DNA from: Chitinophaga sp. H8
GTDB taxonomy: Bacteria > Bacteroidota > Bacteroidia > Chitinophagales > Chitinophagaceae
Length of the DNA: 64,000 nucleotides
Assembly (NCBI RefSeq): GCF_040567655.1
Contig: NZ_JBEXAC010000002.1
Coordinates: 1,054,001-1,118,000 of the forward strand
Reading direction: 5' to 3'
Part shown: in pieces, positions 16,563 to 27,037 of the stretch
Position numbering within the stretch: position 1 is the first letter of the stretch
Layout of the letters: the number at the start of each line of letters is the position of its first letter
Made by a program: the position numbers and the translations under genes
The notes under the pieces: model-generated
Told to the model about the DNA's origin: nothing
The model's database searches: none
What the model saw: only the letters and a program-made list of their open reading frames with translations

Positions 16563-17676
16563 ATGAAGATATAAATGCATGATCCCAATCTTTCCATACC
16601 GGTTCATATCCTTGCCGGCGTATCATGGCAGCAATGGCAGCGGGGCTTCTTTCATCTGAGATCTCAAACTGTTCCAATGATTGGGGCGCCGCAGCATAAC
16701 CACCCGGATTAGTTCTGGAGCCTGCACTCATAGAGGTAATACCCAGTTGCACAATATGGTCCCGGAATTTTTCCTGTTCGCGCGTAGAGATGCTGAGTTC
16801 TATTTCTCCATTTAGCAAACGGTAAGCGCAGATCAGCTGTACCAGTTCCCGGTTGTTCATTTCCACCTTGGGAGCAAGACCTCCCGAAAAGGGACGTAAC
16901 CGGGGAAAAGAAATACTATAGCGTGTTTGCCAATACCTTTTTTCCAGGTATTCCAGGTGATGAGCCGTGAAAAAACTATCCGTCCGCCAGTCTTCCAGTC
17001 CGATCAACACCCCCAGTCCAATTTTATGGATACCTGCACTGCCCAGCCGGTCGGGCGTTTCCAGGCGGTATTCAAAGTTGGACTTCCTGCCTTTGGGATG
17101 ATGTTTTTTATAATCCTCCCGGTGATAGGTTTCCTGGTATACCAGTACGGTATGTAGTCCATGGGGAATCAAGCGGCGATAATCTGCCTCATCCAGGGGC
17201 TGTACCTCCATAGAGATGTTGGAAAAATGCGGTTTTATCAGTGCCATGGCCTTTTCAAGATAATCCACCCCTACTGTTTGGGCAGCTTCTCCCGTAACCA
17301 GCAATACATGGTCATATCCCATTTGTTTGATCACGTGTATTTCCTGCAGGATCTCTGCCCCATTCAGCGTTCTCCGGGGAATTTTATTATCCAGGCTAAA
17401 TCCGCAGTAGGTGCATATGTTCTGGCATTCATTGGACAGGTACAGCGGTATATACAGCTGGATGGTATTACCAAATCGCTGTAATGTTAATTGCCGGCTG
17501 AGCTGTGCCATCTGTTCCAGGTAAGGAGCAGCAGCCGGGGAAATCAATGCTTTGAAATCCTCCAGGGTACGCTTGCTGTTGCCCAATGCCAGTTCTACCT
17601 CTTTGGCTGTTTTAGCATAGATGGATGACTTTACGTCTTCCCAGTTGTATTGCTCAAATATGTGTTTGTAGGACAT
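16561..17676 (-). CDS. thiH: 2-iminoacetate synthase ThiH
   Basis: The 371-aa radical SAM enzyme cleaves tyrosine to dehydroglycine (2-iminoacetate), the nitrogen and carbon donor for the thiazole ring. The [4Fe-4S]/SAM motif is CQNICTYC at about residues 85-92 (CxxxCxxC). Downstream are VLLVTGEAAQTVGVDYL and LGVLIGLEDWRTDSFFTAHH, typical of ThiH, and a C-terminal region with SMSAGSRTNPGGY. Use of ThiH rather than glycine oxidase ThiO fits an organism able to live with low oxygen. It is the last gene of the operon, separated from thiG by a 183-bp gap filled with AGCT-rich repeats. Confidence 0.96.
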   Translation of the reverse strand: MSYKHIFEQYNWEDVKSSIYAKTAKEVELALGNSKRTLEDFKALISPAAAPYLEQMAQLSRQLTLQRFGNTIQLYIPLYLSNECQNICTYCGFSLDNKIPRRTLNGAEILQEIHVIKQMGYDHVLLVTGEAAQTVGVDYLEKAMALIKPHFSNISMEVQPLDEADYRRLIPHGLHTVLVYQETYHREDYKKHHPKGRKSNFEYRLETPDRLGSAGIHKIGLGVLIGLEDWRTDSFFTAHHLEYLEKRYWQTRYSISFPRLRPFSGGLAPKVEMNNRELVQLICAYRLLNGEIELSISTREQEKFRDHIVQLGITSMSAGSRTNPGGYAAAPQSLEQFEISDERSPAAIAAMIRRQGYEPVWKDWDHAFISS

Positions 17677-17689
17677 GTGTTTTTTTTAG

Positions 17690-17866
17690 AGCTTCGAGCT
17701 GCTAGCTATGAGCTATGAGCTGTCCGGAGCGGATGTTTATAATTGTGGGTGATGAGTTACGAGCTGCCAGCTAATTTTAGCAAGGGATGGTAATTCGTTG
17801 TGGCTTTTTTGCTCCGCTTCAATCGCTCGAAGCTAGTAGCTAGCAGCTTGAAGTTCTACTCATAGC
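17690..17866. repeat. AGCT-rich heptamer-phased repeat between thiG and thiH
   Basis: The gap contains GAGCTTCGAGCTGCTAGCTA, GAGCTATGAGCTGTCC and, further on, inverted versions such as CTCGAAGCTAGTAGCTAGC and CATAGCTCC. AGC recurs every 7 bp, and the left and right parts are roughly inverse complements, so the whole could fold back on itself. The element runs into the thiG stop codon. Related elements occur at 20604, 25258, 25735, 28797 and 48133. Confidence 0.75.
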
Positions 17867-18633
17867 TCCTCTAAAAATGCCACTAACGGACTGGATGCAG
17901 CCGCCTGGGTGCTTATTTTTCCCAGTCCGGCCTCATAGGCCCGACGGCCTGCCTCTACCCCTTGTTTAAAAGCAATAGCCATATTTACGGGGTCGCTGGA
18001 TACTGCGATGGCAGTATTCACCAGCACGGCATCTGCGCCCATCTCCATAGCTTTTGCCGCATCTGAGGGGCTGCCGATACCCGCATCTATGACTACCGGT
18101 ATATTGCTTTGTTCAATAATGATTTCCAGGAAATCGAATGTTTTTAATCCTTTGTTGCTGCCAATGGGAGCACCCAGGGGCATTACCGCCGCCGTACCTA
18201 CCTGCTCCAGGCGTTTGCACAGCACAGGGTCAGCATGTATATAGGGTAATACCACAAAGCCCAGTTTCACTAATTGTTCCGCAGCCAGGAGGGTTTCTAC
18301 CGGATCGGGCATCAGGTAGCGGGGATCAGGATGGATTTCTAGTTTTATCCAGTTGGTTTCCAGGGCTTCTCTTGCCAGTTGGGCAGCATATACTGCTTCT
18401 TTTGCCGTGCGCACCCCGGAGGTATTGGGTAGCAGGTGCAGCTGTGGATGTGCCAGGTGTTGCAGCATATCATCCGCTTTATTATGCATATCTACCCTTT
18501 TCAGGGCTACAGTTACCAGCTCGCTACCGGAAGCCAGCAGGGCAGCTTCCATGATGCTGGCAGCAGCAAATTTGCCGGTACCGGTAAACAGGCGGGAATT
18601 GAATTGCCGCCCGGCTATCATTAATGGTTGCAT
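17860..18633 (-). CDS. thiG: Thiazole synthase ThiG
   Basis: The 257-aa TIM-barrel enzyme builds the thiazole phosphate from deoxyxylulose 5-phosphate, dehydroglycine and ThiS thiocarboxylate. Visible landmarks are RLFTGTGKF near the start, VALKRVD, the Schiff-base lysine in NWIKLEI (Lys97), LMPDPVETL, the phosphate-binding [12 protein letters not shown] and [15 protein letters not shown]. The length is normal. The start overlaps the end of thiE by 13 bp, showing coupled translation. Confidence 0.97.
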   Translation of the reverse strand: MQPLMIAGRQFNSRLFTGTGKFAAASIMEAALLASGSELVTVALKRVDMHNKADDMLQHLAHPQLHLLPNTSGVRTAKEAVYAAQLAREALETNWIKLEIHPDPRYLMPDPVETLLAAEQLVKLGFVVLPYIHADPVLCKRLEQVGTAAVMPLGAPIGSNKGLKTFDFLEIIIEQSNIPVVIDAGIGSPSDAAKAMEMGADAVLVNTAIAVSSDPVNMAIAFKQGVEAGRRAYEAGLGKISTQAAASSPLVAFLEEL

Positions 18634-19265
18634 ATGGCAGGTTGATTTAGTTGTTCAAAAATCTGTTTTACGGTCAGTGTTTTATCAGTGGCGTGGGTTA
18701 CCAGTCCGCTTGCGGCTATACCATGTACACCTGTTTGTTTAATCGTGGCAATGTCGGGCAGGAGGATACCGCCAATGGCGATGACCGGAACAGCGATTTC
18801 CTGTTGCCGTAATTGCTCCATAATAGCCAGGTATCCCCCCAGGCCGAGTATAGGACTGAGATTTTGTTTGGTAGTTGTAAAGCGGAAGGGCCCCAGACCT
18901 ACGTAGCTGGCCCCATCCTGTACATGCTGTAAGATGTCGGCAGTGGTGTTGGCAGTGCCACCAATGATCATGTCTGGTCCGGTGATGCGGCGAGCCTCCG
19001 CCACTGTCATATCATTTTTGCCTACGTGAACACCCGCCGCCCCTACGGCTACTGCTACGGAGGGGTAGTCATTAATAATAAGCGTGGCGTCATATTGTTC
19101 GCATATTTTTTTTACGCGGAAGGCAATGGGCAGGATGGCTGTTTCTGTAGTTTGTTTTATGCGCAGCTGTATCCAGTTACATCCCGCATCACATGCTGCC
19201 TGTATGTTCTCCGCGTGTGAAGCTGCGGGGGAAGATTGTGATATATAATGCAGTGTACTGATCAT
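18621..19265 (-). CDS. thiE: Thiamine phosphate synthase ThiE
   Basis: From ATG at 19265 the protein is 214 aa. It joins hydroxymethylpyrimidine diphosphate to thiazole phosphate. Key elements are WIQLRIK (pyrophosphate region), [20 protein letters not shown] with [13 protein letters not shown] (in place of the usual GxSxH/N) and VIAIGGI near the C-terminus. The start was chosen because it overlaps the thiD stop (ATGA), whereas the longer frame to 19334 adds an unrelated tail. A second ThiE-like gene lies upstream in the operon. Confidence 0.95.
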   Translation of the reverse strand: MISTLHYISQSSPAASHAENIQAACDAGCNWIQLRIKQTTETAILPIAFRVKKICEQYDATLIINDYPSVAVAVGAAGVHVGKNDMTVAEARRITGPDMIIGGTANTTADILQHVQDGASYVGLGPFRFTTTKQNLSPILGLGGYLAIMEQLRQQEIAVPVIAIGGILLPDIATIKQTGVHGIAASGLVTHATDKTLTVKQIFEQLNQPAICNH

Positions 19266-20011
19266 GAGTGATAGCCTATTAATGATGAATGACTTGATAG
19301 AAATTTCTCTGTGTATGCTTTCCCCTGCACACATGCCTCAAAGAGTGGTTGGCCCAGGGCCAGCTGTGCCGTAATAGCAGCAGATAATACACATCCCGAC
19401 CCATGTTTGGGATATACCGCTGGCGTGATAGGCGGAATGTCTTGTTGGCTGCCATTGGCATAGAGCGTATCCCAACCGTTTTTATCCGGGTGATGCCCTC
19501 CTTTCATCAATACGGCACAGTGGCGGGATAATTTTTCTGCCGCCGTGGCCCCGTTTGTTTCTCCGCTCAGCAATAGTGCTTCGTGATAATTGGGGGTGAG
19601 CAGGTATATATTTTCCAGCACCTGTTGCCAGGTTTGCTGTTCGATCTCCTGATGGAAGGTATAACCTGCAGAGGCTTTCAGTACCGGGTCCAGCACAATA
19701 CGGATATCTGGTGTCAGTTGTTGCAGGTGCTCAATGATTTCCAGCAGGGCAGATACGCCGGGCATGATTCCTATTTTGCAAACCTGAACAGGGAATCGTT
19801 CCAGCAATGGTGTGACCTGTGCTTTTATTTGGGCTACGGAGGTCCACTCGGCAGATAAAAAGCGCTGATCTGTTTGTACGGTAAGCGCAGTACAAACGCT
19901 GAGTCCGTACACTTTATGGGCTTCAAAAGTTTTGATATCTGCCAGCAAACCGGCTCCCCCGCTGGGGTCCAGTCCTGCCAGTGTTAAGGTACAAGCGCGT
20001 AGTGATTCCAT
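19262..20011 (-). CDS. thiD: Hydroxymethylpyrimidine (phosphate) kinase ThiD
   Basis: The 249-aa ribokinase-fold enzyme phosphorylates HMP to HMP diphosphate. It shows LDPSGGAGLLADIKTFEAH at residues 13-31 and VYGLSVCTALTVQT after it, LDPVLKASAGY in the middle and the ATP-site KHGSGCVLSAAITAQLALG near the C-terminus (the Gly-x-Gly-Cys with following helix holds the catalytic region). The 5' end overlaps the preceding ThiE-like gene by 28 bp. Confidence 0.96.
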   Translation of the reverse strand: MESLRACTLTLAGLDPSGGAGLLADIKTFEAHKVYGLSVCTALTVQTDQRFLSAEWTSVAQIKAQVTPLLERFPVQVCKIGIMPGVSALLEIIEHLQQLTPDIRIVLDPVLKASAGYTFHQEIEQQTWQQVLENIYLLTPNYHEALLLSGETNGATAAEKLSRHCAVLMKGGHHPDKNGWDTLYANGSQQDIPPITPAVYPKHGSGCVLSAAITAQLALGQPLFEACVQGKAYTEKFLSSHSSLIGYHS

Positions 20012-20598
20012 ATTGCCTGAATGCGGTGATAGTTAATAATAGCCCTGGCTGGTTGTTGCCAGATAGCGCCCAGTAATGCTGCCCCATCAAAATGCATTTG
20101 CCGGAGCAGGTGAACGTTGGTATGGTCTACTCCTCCCAGTGCAATGATCCTGGCAGTACTCCCTGTTTTATCCAGCCGGGTATCTGCCTTTATTCGGCTG
20201 CTATAGCCGGGTTTTGAAATGCTGTTAAACACCGGTCCCAGTAATAATGTATCCCAGATATTTCCCAGTACCGGTATCATAGCAGGGGTGTGTATGCTGG
20301 TGCTGGTATGCCAGTGCTGCCGGTTAAAATATTCCATTTGCCGGGAGGTAAGTGTTGCTCTGACCGTTTCACCAACATGCACGCCACCCAGCCCATATTT
20401 GCTGCACAGCTCCGGATACTGGCTGATGCGGATTCCTGGATAACAGTCCGGGTCTATACTATCGAGCAGAGCAGCATATTCCTGCACGGACCATCCTGGT
20501 TTACGCAGCAGGATGCTACCGGCACCAGCCTGTAGCAGTTCACGAAGGATTTTTGGTTCTTCGTGTATACGTTCCGGAGATGTGATGATGGAAACCAT
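19984..20598 (-). CDS. ThiE/TenI-like thiamine phosphate synthase homologue
   Basis: The 204-aa TIM-barrel protein keeps the ThiE outline: VSIITSPER, GAGSILLRKPGWS, GIRISQYPELCSKYGLGGVH with VGE, then LLGPVFNSISKPGYSS and IIALGGVDH. It lacks the full Asn-Asp and phosphate-loop details of the ThiE two genes downstream, so it may be a TenI-type thiazole tautomerase or a divergent synthase; sequence alone does not decide. Duplicated thiE-like genes are usual in Bacteroidota thi operons. A 147-bp repeat-filled gap separates it from thiC. Confidence 0.85.
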   Translation of the reverse strand: MVSIITSPERIHEEPKILRELLQAGAGSILLRKPGWSVQEYAALLDSIDPDCYPGIRISQYPELCSKYGLGGVHVGETVRATLTSRQMEYFNRQHWHTSTSIHTPAMIPVLGNIWDTLLLGPVFNSISKPGYSSRIKADTRLDKTGSTARIIALGGVDHTNVHLLRQMHFDGAALLGAIWQQPARAIINYHRIQAIWNHYALVP

Positions 20599-20603
20599 TT
20601 TTT

Positions 20604-20745
20604 TTGAGCTGTTAGCTATTAGCTTTTAGCTATTGGAGCGAATGAATAAAGATTTTTTAGCTGTTGAATAAAGAGTGGTTAGCTATTAGCAAATAATATG
20701 TTATCCGCTTGGATCAGCTAAAAGCTAATAGCCAACAGCTAACAG

Positions 20746-20748
<3 letters not shown>
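20604..20748. repeat. AGCT-rich heptamer-phased inverted repeat between thiC and the ThiE-like gene
   Basis: The left arm holds AGCTGTTAGCTATTAGC, TTTTAGCTATT and the right arm the inverse, CAGCTAAAAGCTAATAGCC and AACAGCTAACAGCT. AGCN4 units repeat every 7 bp. The arms could form a long imperfect hairpin spanning almost the entire intergenic gap inside an otherwise tightly packed operon. It ends at the thiC stop codon (TAG at 20748-20746). Confidence 0.8.
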
Positions 20749-22812
<2,064 letters not shown>

Positions 22813-22859
22813 CTATACCAGACAGGAATAATGAATAGTTGAAAACCGGCATCATTGGA

Positions 22860-23063
22860 TTATCCGCCTTGTGTAGCGCGGATAATGGTGATGTTGTCTG
22901 CCGGATGTAAGGATTGTTGTTCCCAGTAGGTTTTGGGCACCACCTGGCTGTTAACAGCCACTGCAATGCCTTTTTGGGCAGATAGTTGAATAAACTGTAA
23001 GAGGGCAGCAATGGTTATACCTGGCTGCACCGCATAAAGTTTATTGTTTACAAGCACTTCCAT
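22860..23063 (-). CDS. thiS: Sulfur carrier protein ThiS
   Basis: The 67-aa ubiquitin-fold protein ends in the required Gly-Gly (IIRATQGG), whose C-terminus is turned into a thiocarboxylate that gives sulfur to the thiazole. The start is MEVLVNNKLYAVQPGITIAA, and the middle has KGIAVAVNSQVVPKTYW, matching ThiS. It is the first gene after the TPP riboswitch. No thiF, the adenylating partner, is present in this operon. Confidence 0.95.
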   Translation of the reverse strand: MEVLVNNKLYAVQPGITIAALLQFIQLSAQKGIAVAVNSQVVPKTYWEQQSLHPADNITIIRATQGG

Positions 23064-23129
23064 GATTACAGGAGTTTTAAGTGAAACAATAAACTTTAAG
23101 GATGTGAATAGATGAGAGCGTTCAGTTAC

Positions 23130-23212
23130 TTTTCCCTACGGCAGTATGAACTGCTTCAGGTACTGAGGGTATCATCTCAGCTTCGCGGCTTGCACCGGGA
23201 AACACCCCTAAA
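23130..23212 (-). ncRNA. TPP riboswitch (THI element)
   Basis: Read on the minus strand the element has the TPP aptamer core: AGGGGTG at the 5' side, GCTGAGATGATACCC, then ACCTGAAGCAGTTCATACTG and CCGTAGGGAA. Conserved CTGAGA, ACCTGA and the GTAGGGAA closing strand are all present in order. It starts about 67 bp upstream of thiS. Binding of thiamine diphosphate would shut down the thiS-C-E-D-E-G-H operon. In Bacteroidota such elements often act on translation initiation of the first gene; no clear terminator follows the aptamer here. Confidence 0.95.
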
Positions 23213-23585
23213 GTGAAGTTGTAAAAGTACATACTAATTTTTAATGTTCAAATTAGAATTGTGGGAATGAGGATGAGCAGCGGTATCGGGGGGGCTTCAT
23301 TCGTTGGCAAATCAGCATTGCGTGGATGCTGTTGATATTGGCGTGTGGTATTGGGTGTAGTGCAAACGGGCATTTATGTTAGTATAGTGAGGATGCTGTT
23401 GATATTTACGTGTAGTATCAGGTACAGTACAGGAGGGACTGTCATCAATCAGCATATTTGTATATCTTCACAGCAGAGAATAGCGATTGGTCATTAGCCA
23501 AAGGAAATAAACAAAATAGCATATCCATGATTTTTACTAAAGCAGGTATGCTTGTTTGCACATTATTAATTTGCACATTACATTC
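23213..23585. other. 373-bp gap with promoter of the thi operon and a diverged duplication
   Basis: The region between the riboswitch and the lipocalin-like gene contains no gene. It holds the 67-bp-offset duplication at 23324-23437 and, on the minus strand, AT-rich DNA upstream of the aptamer (about 23213-23260) where the thi promoter must lie. No clean TAnnTTTG box could be assigned. Confidence 0.6.
23324..23437. repeat. Diverged tandem duplication, 67-bp offset
   Basis: GGATGCTGTTGATATT at 23324 and again at 23391 begin two copies of about 47 bp, which then diverge (GGCGTGTGGTATTGGG against TACGTGTAGTATCAGG) but keep alignment. Flanking ATCAGCAT words at 23311 and 23450 suggest a somewhat longer original unit. 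Confidence 0.65.
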
Positions 23586-24083
23586 ATGATTAACCGCATT
23601 GTTATATTCGTCATGCTAGCAGGTATGATGGCATGTCAGGAAGGTAACCGTTCGCCCAAAACGGATACGGAGGAGTTGGCAGACAGCAGTCTGATAAAAG
23701 CAGCAGATAGCAGTAGTGTTGCTATAACAGACAGCACTACCGCTACTGCAGATACACTGTTATTCAGTGCAGATAAGATCATAGGGAGATGGATACAACC
23801 CGTACCGGGTGTGGATAAGGAAATGCAGGGGTTTCACCTGAGAAAGGATGGCACAGCCCGCTCCATTAACATGTATACACTGGTGTATGAGAAATGGGCC
23901 TTGCAGCACGATACCTTATTATTGTGGAACCATTCGGAAGGTGTAAAAGATACGACCACCATTATTGATACCGCATTAATAAAGGAATTAACAGACAGCA
24001 CGCTGGTATTGTTTCCGGTAAATGCTGCTGAGGGTTACCGTGAAAAATATACCAGGCAGCCAGACAAAAAGGGTGGCAGATAA
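23586..24083 (+). CDS. Lipocalin-like lipoprotein
   Basis: From ATG at 23586 the protein is 165 aa. It has a lipoprotein signal (VMLAGMMAC, Cys at about residue 17), a Ser/Thr/Asp-rich spacer of about 45 residues and a small beta domain starting DKIIGRWIQPVPG with FHLRKDGTARSINMYTLVYEKW. The GxW start and repeated strands suit the lipocalin-like domains common in Bacteroidota exported proteins. Ligand unknown. An upstream ATG at 23556 adds 10 residues before the signal. Confidence 0.7.
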   Translation: MINRIVIFVMLAGMMACQEGNRSPKTDTEELADSSLIKAADSSSVAITDSTTATADTLLFSADKIIGRWIQPVPGVDKEMQGFHLRKDGTARSINMYTLVYEKWALQHDTLLLWNHSEGVKDTTTIIDTALIKELTDSTLVLFPVNAAEGYREKYTRQPDKKGGR

Positions 24084-24096
24084 ATCCGCGTGTCCC

Positions 24097-24348
24097 TTAA
24101 TTATACAAGTGCCATATTCCCATCAGGCAGGCCACAATAGCCATGAAAATCCCTGCAGTGGCCATTTGCATATCATCAATGCTTTTACGTCCCATAATCA
24201 GGGAAACAATACCCAGTCCAAGTGCCAGCGCACCAAAAACGGTAATGGCAGCGGCGGATTTTGCCACGAAAGAGAAAATAGCAGCCAGTATTCCTACACA
24301 CAGGGATGCTATGCAGGCTACTCGTGCTAATGTTGTTTGTTGTTGCAT
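24097..24348 (-). CDS. Small membrane protein of unknown function
   Basis: The 83-aa protein has two to three hydrophobic helices: about 8-28, 32-52 and 62-81, with a short polar loop MGRKSIDDMQ between the second and third. No signal for export beyond the first helix. I do not recognise a named family. It lies 60 bp downstream of the sterol desaturase gene and converges on the lipocalin-like gene. Confidence 0.6.
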   Translation of the reverse strand: MQQQTTLARVACIASLCVGILAAIFSFVAKSAAAITVFGALALGLGIVSLIMGRKSIDDMQMATAGIFMAIVACLMGIWHLYN

Positions 24349-24408
24349 ATTTGTTGATTTATAGGTTTAAGGAAATAAACTTTCATGTTTTATACAGGGA
24401 TACTTCAT

Positions 24409-25248
24409 TCAGGATTCCTTGGAAGCCACCGTTTGTTCCGGCTGCCAGTCTTCCAGCTTTTCCCAGGGCACTTTCAGTAAGGGACCTATTTCCTGATAAC
24501 GGGGGGCCTGGTATTCATCCAGTCCATATTGGATACGGGTAGTATCCGGCACTTTCCTGAATGTACTACATAGGCGGTCCCAGATGGAAAAGATATTCGC
24601 ATAGTTGGAGTCCGTTTCCGGCTGATACCTGCTGTGATGTACCTTGTGCATATCGGGCGAAACGATTACCCAGCTCAGCGCCTGGTCCAGCCATCCCGGT
24701 AGTTTGATATTGGCATGATTGAACTGCGACATAAGTGCAGATATCGTTTGATAAATCATGACCATCCAGATAGGCACTCCCATGGTTATAATCGCTACAA
24801 ATAATGCAATTACCCGGAAAACACTTTCCACCGGATGATGACGTAATGCGGTGGTAGCATCTATAGCAGTATCAATATGATGGATCTTATGATAATGCCA
24901 TAGCCATGCTATTTTATGCTGCACCAGATGGATGAGGTAAGCCCCGATAAAATCCAGCATCAGGATAGCGAGGATAGCATGGAGCCATAGCGGCAGCGTT
25001 ACCAGGTACAATAACCCGAAATGCTGCTCCGTAGTCCACTCACTTGCTTTTACGATCAGAAAGGCAAAGCCCAGGTTGACTGCCGCCGTAGTGAACGTAA
25101 AAAACAGGTTGGTACCTGCATGATGGTAACGATTACCTTTAAAGCGGAACCTGGGAATAACGCCTTCTATGATCCATAACAGGAGCAATCCCGCCACTAA
25201 AATGATCGTGCGGTAATACGAGGGAATATGTTCGAAAAATTCAACCAT
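24409..25248 (-). CDS. Sterol desaturase/fatty acid hydroxylase family protein
   Basis: The 279-aa integral membrane di-iron protein has the eight-histidine pattern: HLVQHKIAWLWHYHKIHH (about residues 108-125) and, later, HKVHHSR (about 203-209), with transmembrane helices at the N-terminus and around 85-105 and 150-180. Family members hydroxylate or desaturate lipids; in Chitinophaga-type bacteria candidates include sphingolipid or ornithine lipid hydroxylation (inference). It lies between AGCT-rich repeats and the small membrane protein gene. Confidence 0.9.
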   Translation of the reverse strand: MVEFFEHIPSYYRTIILVAGLLLLWIIEGVIPRFRFKGNRYHHAGTNLFFTFTTAAVNLGFAFLIVKASEWTTEQHFGLLYLVTLPLWLHAILAILMLDFIGAYLIHLVQHKIAWLWHYHKIHHIDTAIDATTALRHHPVESVFRVIALFVAIITMGVPIWMVMIYQTISALMSQFNHANIKLPGWLDQALSWVIVSPDMHKVHHSRYQPETDSNYANIFSIWDRLCSTFRKVPDTTRIQYGLDEYQAPRYQEIGPLLKVPWEKLEDWQPEQTVASKES

Positions 25249-25257
25249 ATATATACA

Positions 25258-25474
25258 TGCTATTAGCTGATTTAACTAGCTGCGAGCTCCGAGCGACTAG
25301 CTTCGAGCTGATTGTGTTATTAAAATAGCTATTAGCTTTTAGCAGTTAGCTATTAGCTGATTGTGTTATTAAAACAGCTATTAGTCTTTAGCAGTTAGCT
25401 ATTAGCTGATTGTGTTTTGTCTTAGGAAGATGATTAACGGGCTGTGAGCTGATAGCCATGCGCTATGAGCTGAA
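25258..25474. repeat. AGCT-rich heptamer-phased repeat with a 49-bp tandem unit
   Basis: AGCTATT, AGCTTTT, AGCAGTT and AGCTGAT words follow each other at 7-bp spacing. A 49-bp unit (seven heptamers) starting AGCTGATTGTGTTATT is repeated at 25306-25354 and 25355-25403, with a third partial copy from 25404. This is the first half of the 670-bp gap between the sterol desaturase and dnaN; no gene was found in the gap. Confidence 0.85.
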
Positions 25475-25665
25475 TATTACTTAACTAAATGTACTGTCCT
25501 TTCTTGCTGTATGTTACTGTCCTATTACTTGCTTGTTATTTTGAGTTACAAACCTGGATTTTCTAATATTCATTCCTTTTTTCAGGAAGGCTATCTTTGT
25601 CTTTCTTTTGAAAAATTACGTCTTTTCAGGCAATAAAAAAAGCCCTCTTTCCCTTACTGGTAAAG

Positions 25666-25697
25666 AAAAAAGCAACCTCTTTGGGAGAGATTGCTTT
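25666..25697 (-). terminator. Terminator downstream of dnaN
   Basis: On the minus strand AAAGCAA (25697-25691 side) pairs with TTGCTTT (25675-25669), with an inner CTC/GAG, and is followed by a TTTTTTC run. It lies about 220 bp after the dnaN stop, beyond the second AGCT repeat. Confidence 0.65.
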
Positions 25698-25734
25698 ATG
25701 TATAAAAAGAATAATTTATCTTTTAAATATATTA

Positions 25735-25918
25735 AAGGAGTTATTAGCTAAAGGCTTTTAGCCTTGGTTCCGGTAACTCCCGGTGAATGGCTGACAATAT
25801 ATAATAAATAAGCAGTGGATAACTTAATAATAACTAATAACATCGCTTCAATCAGCCAACAGCTGCTTCTCTTCGCTTTAATCAGCTAAAAGCTAACTGC
25901 TAAAGGCTAACAGCTAGT
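25735..25918. repeat. AGCT-rich heptamer-phased repeat abutting dnaN
   Basis: Starts with GAGTTATTAGCTAAAGGC and ends with CAGCTAAAAGCTAACTGC, TAAAGGCTAACAGCTAG, the reverse orientation of the array at 25258. The middle is unique AT-rich DNA. The repeat runs up to the dnaN stop codon. Together with 25258-25474 it makes an inverted pair about 0.3 kb apart. Confidence 0.75.
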
Positions 25919-27037
25919 TTAGTTATTCAGCATCAACGGCATCACCAGCATTAACAGGTCTTCGTTTTCTTCTTTTTCGGAAGGTCTGAGGATACCTGCT
26001 TTTGTGGAGGTAGCGAGTTCGATGCTTACTTCGTCCCCTTCTGCCGCGTTGAGCATTTCGATGAGGAACTTGGCATTAAAAGCGATTTGCATATCATCAC
26101 CGGTATACTGGCAGTTCATGCGTTCATTACCTTCAAAGGAGAAGTCCACATCCTGGGCAGAAAGCTGGAGTTCGCTGCCGGTGATATTTAAAGCTACCTG
26201 GTTGGTGCTCTTATTGGCAAACACGCCTACTCTTTTCAGCGCGTTCTGGAAGTCGCTTTTAGCCACAGTGAGGCGGTAAGGATTATCTTTTGGTATCACC
26301 ACTTTATAGTCAGGGAACCGGGCGTCGATAAGACGGCAGATCATCTGCGCACCATCATGGGCCACAAAGAAGTGGTTCTGGCTGTAGGATACTTTTATTT
26401 CAGAGTCGTTATCCGGCAGGGCTGTTTTCAGCAAGCTCAATGGCTTTTTAGGTACGATAAAGCTATCTGCCTGCGGGCATAATACATCCAGTCTTACGTA
26501 TTTTACCAGGCGATGTGCGTCGGTAGCTACGAAGGTGAGGCTGTTTTGACCTATTTCGAAAAATACACCTGTCATAGAAGGGCGTAAGTCGTCGTTACTT
26601 ACGGCAAACAGGGTTTTATTAATAGCGGTTACCAGTGCGGTAGACTTCATGGTGAAGGAAGTAGTATCATCCGCAGTAGGTTCTTTGGGGAAATTCTCAG
26701 GGTTTTCGCCCATTACTTTGTACTTACCGTTGTCGGAAGTGATTTCAACAGCATACGAATTCAGGTCGATGTGGAATGTCAACGGCTGATCCGGCAGGTT
26801 TTTCAGGGAGTCCATCAAAATCTTGGCGGGGATACAGATACGTCCGTTTTCTTTGGCTTCTACCTCCATCTTTACCCTCATGACAGTTTCCAGGTCAGTA
26901 GCTACTACTGTCAATTCGTTTTTGTCAATCAGAAAAAGGAAATCTTCCAATATGGGTAAAACTGTATTGGAGTTAATAACACCGCTGATCTGTTGCAATT
27001 GTTTTAACAAAGTAGAGGAAGAAACAATAAATTTCAT
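25919..27037 (-). CDS. dnaN: DNA polymerase III beta subunit (sliding clamp)
   Basis: The 372-aa protein forms the ring-shaped clamp holding polymerase on DNA. Three similar clamp domains lie at about 1-120, 128-245 and 247-372. Landmarks are FIVSSSTLLKQLQQISGVI at the start, LTFVATDAHRLVKYVR in the second domain and a C-terminus ending MLVMPLMLNN, close to the usual P-M-R/L ending that binds partners. The gene is not next to dnaA, as often in Bacteroidota. A TATCTTTG box lies 155 bp upstream. Confidence 0.97.
   Translation of the reverse strand: MKFIVSSSTLLKQLQQISGVINSNTVLPILEDFLFLIDKNELTVVATDLETVMRVKMEVEAKENGRICIPAKILMDSLKNLPDQPLTFHIDLNSYAVEITSDNGKYKVMGENPENFPKEPTADDTTSFTMKSTALVTAINKTLFAVSNDDLRPSMTGVFFEIGQNSLTFVATDAHRLVKYVRLDVLCPQADSFIVPKKPLSLLKTALPDNDSEIKVSYSQNHFFVAHDGAQMICRLIDARFPDYKVVIPKDNPYRLTVAKSDFQNALKRVGVFANKSTNQVALNITGSELQLSAQDVDFSFEGNERMNCQYTGDDMQIAFNAKFLIEMLNAAEGDEVSIELATSTKAGILRPSEKEENEDLLMLVMPLMLNN

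Noticed and set aside
16375..16566. 63-codon open frame after the DUF2383 gene
   Set aside because: It overlaps the thiH terminator, has no domain and no promoter-like context.
25258..25474. Possible CRISPR array
   Set aside because: Units are 7-bp phased and contiguous, without unique spacers of constant length, and there are no cas genes.
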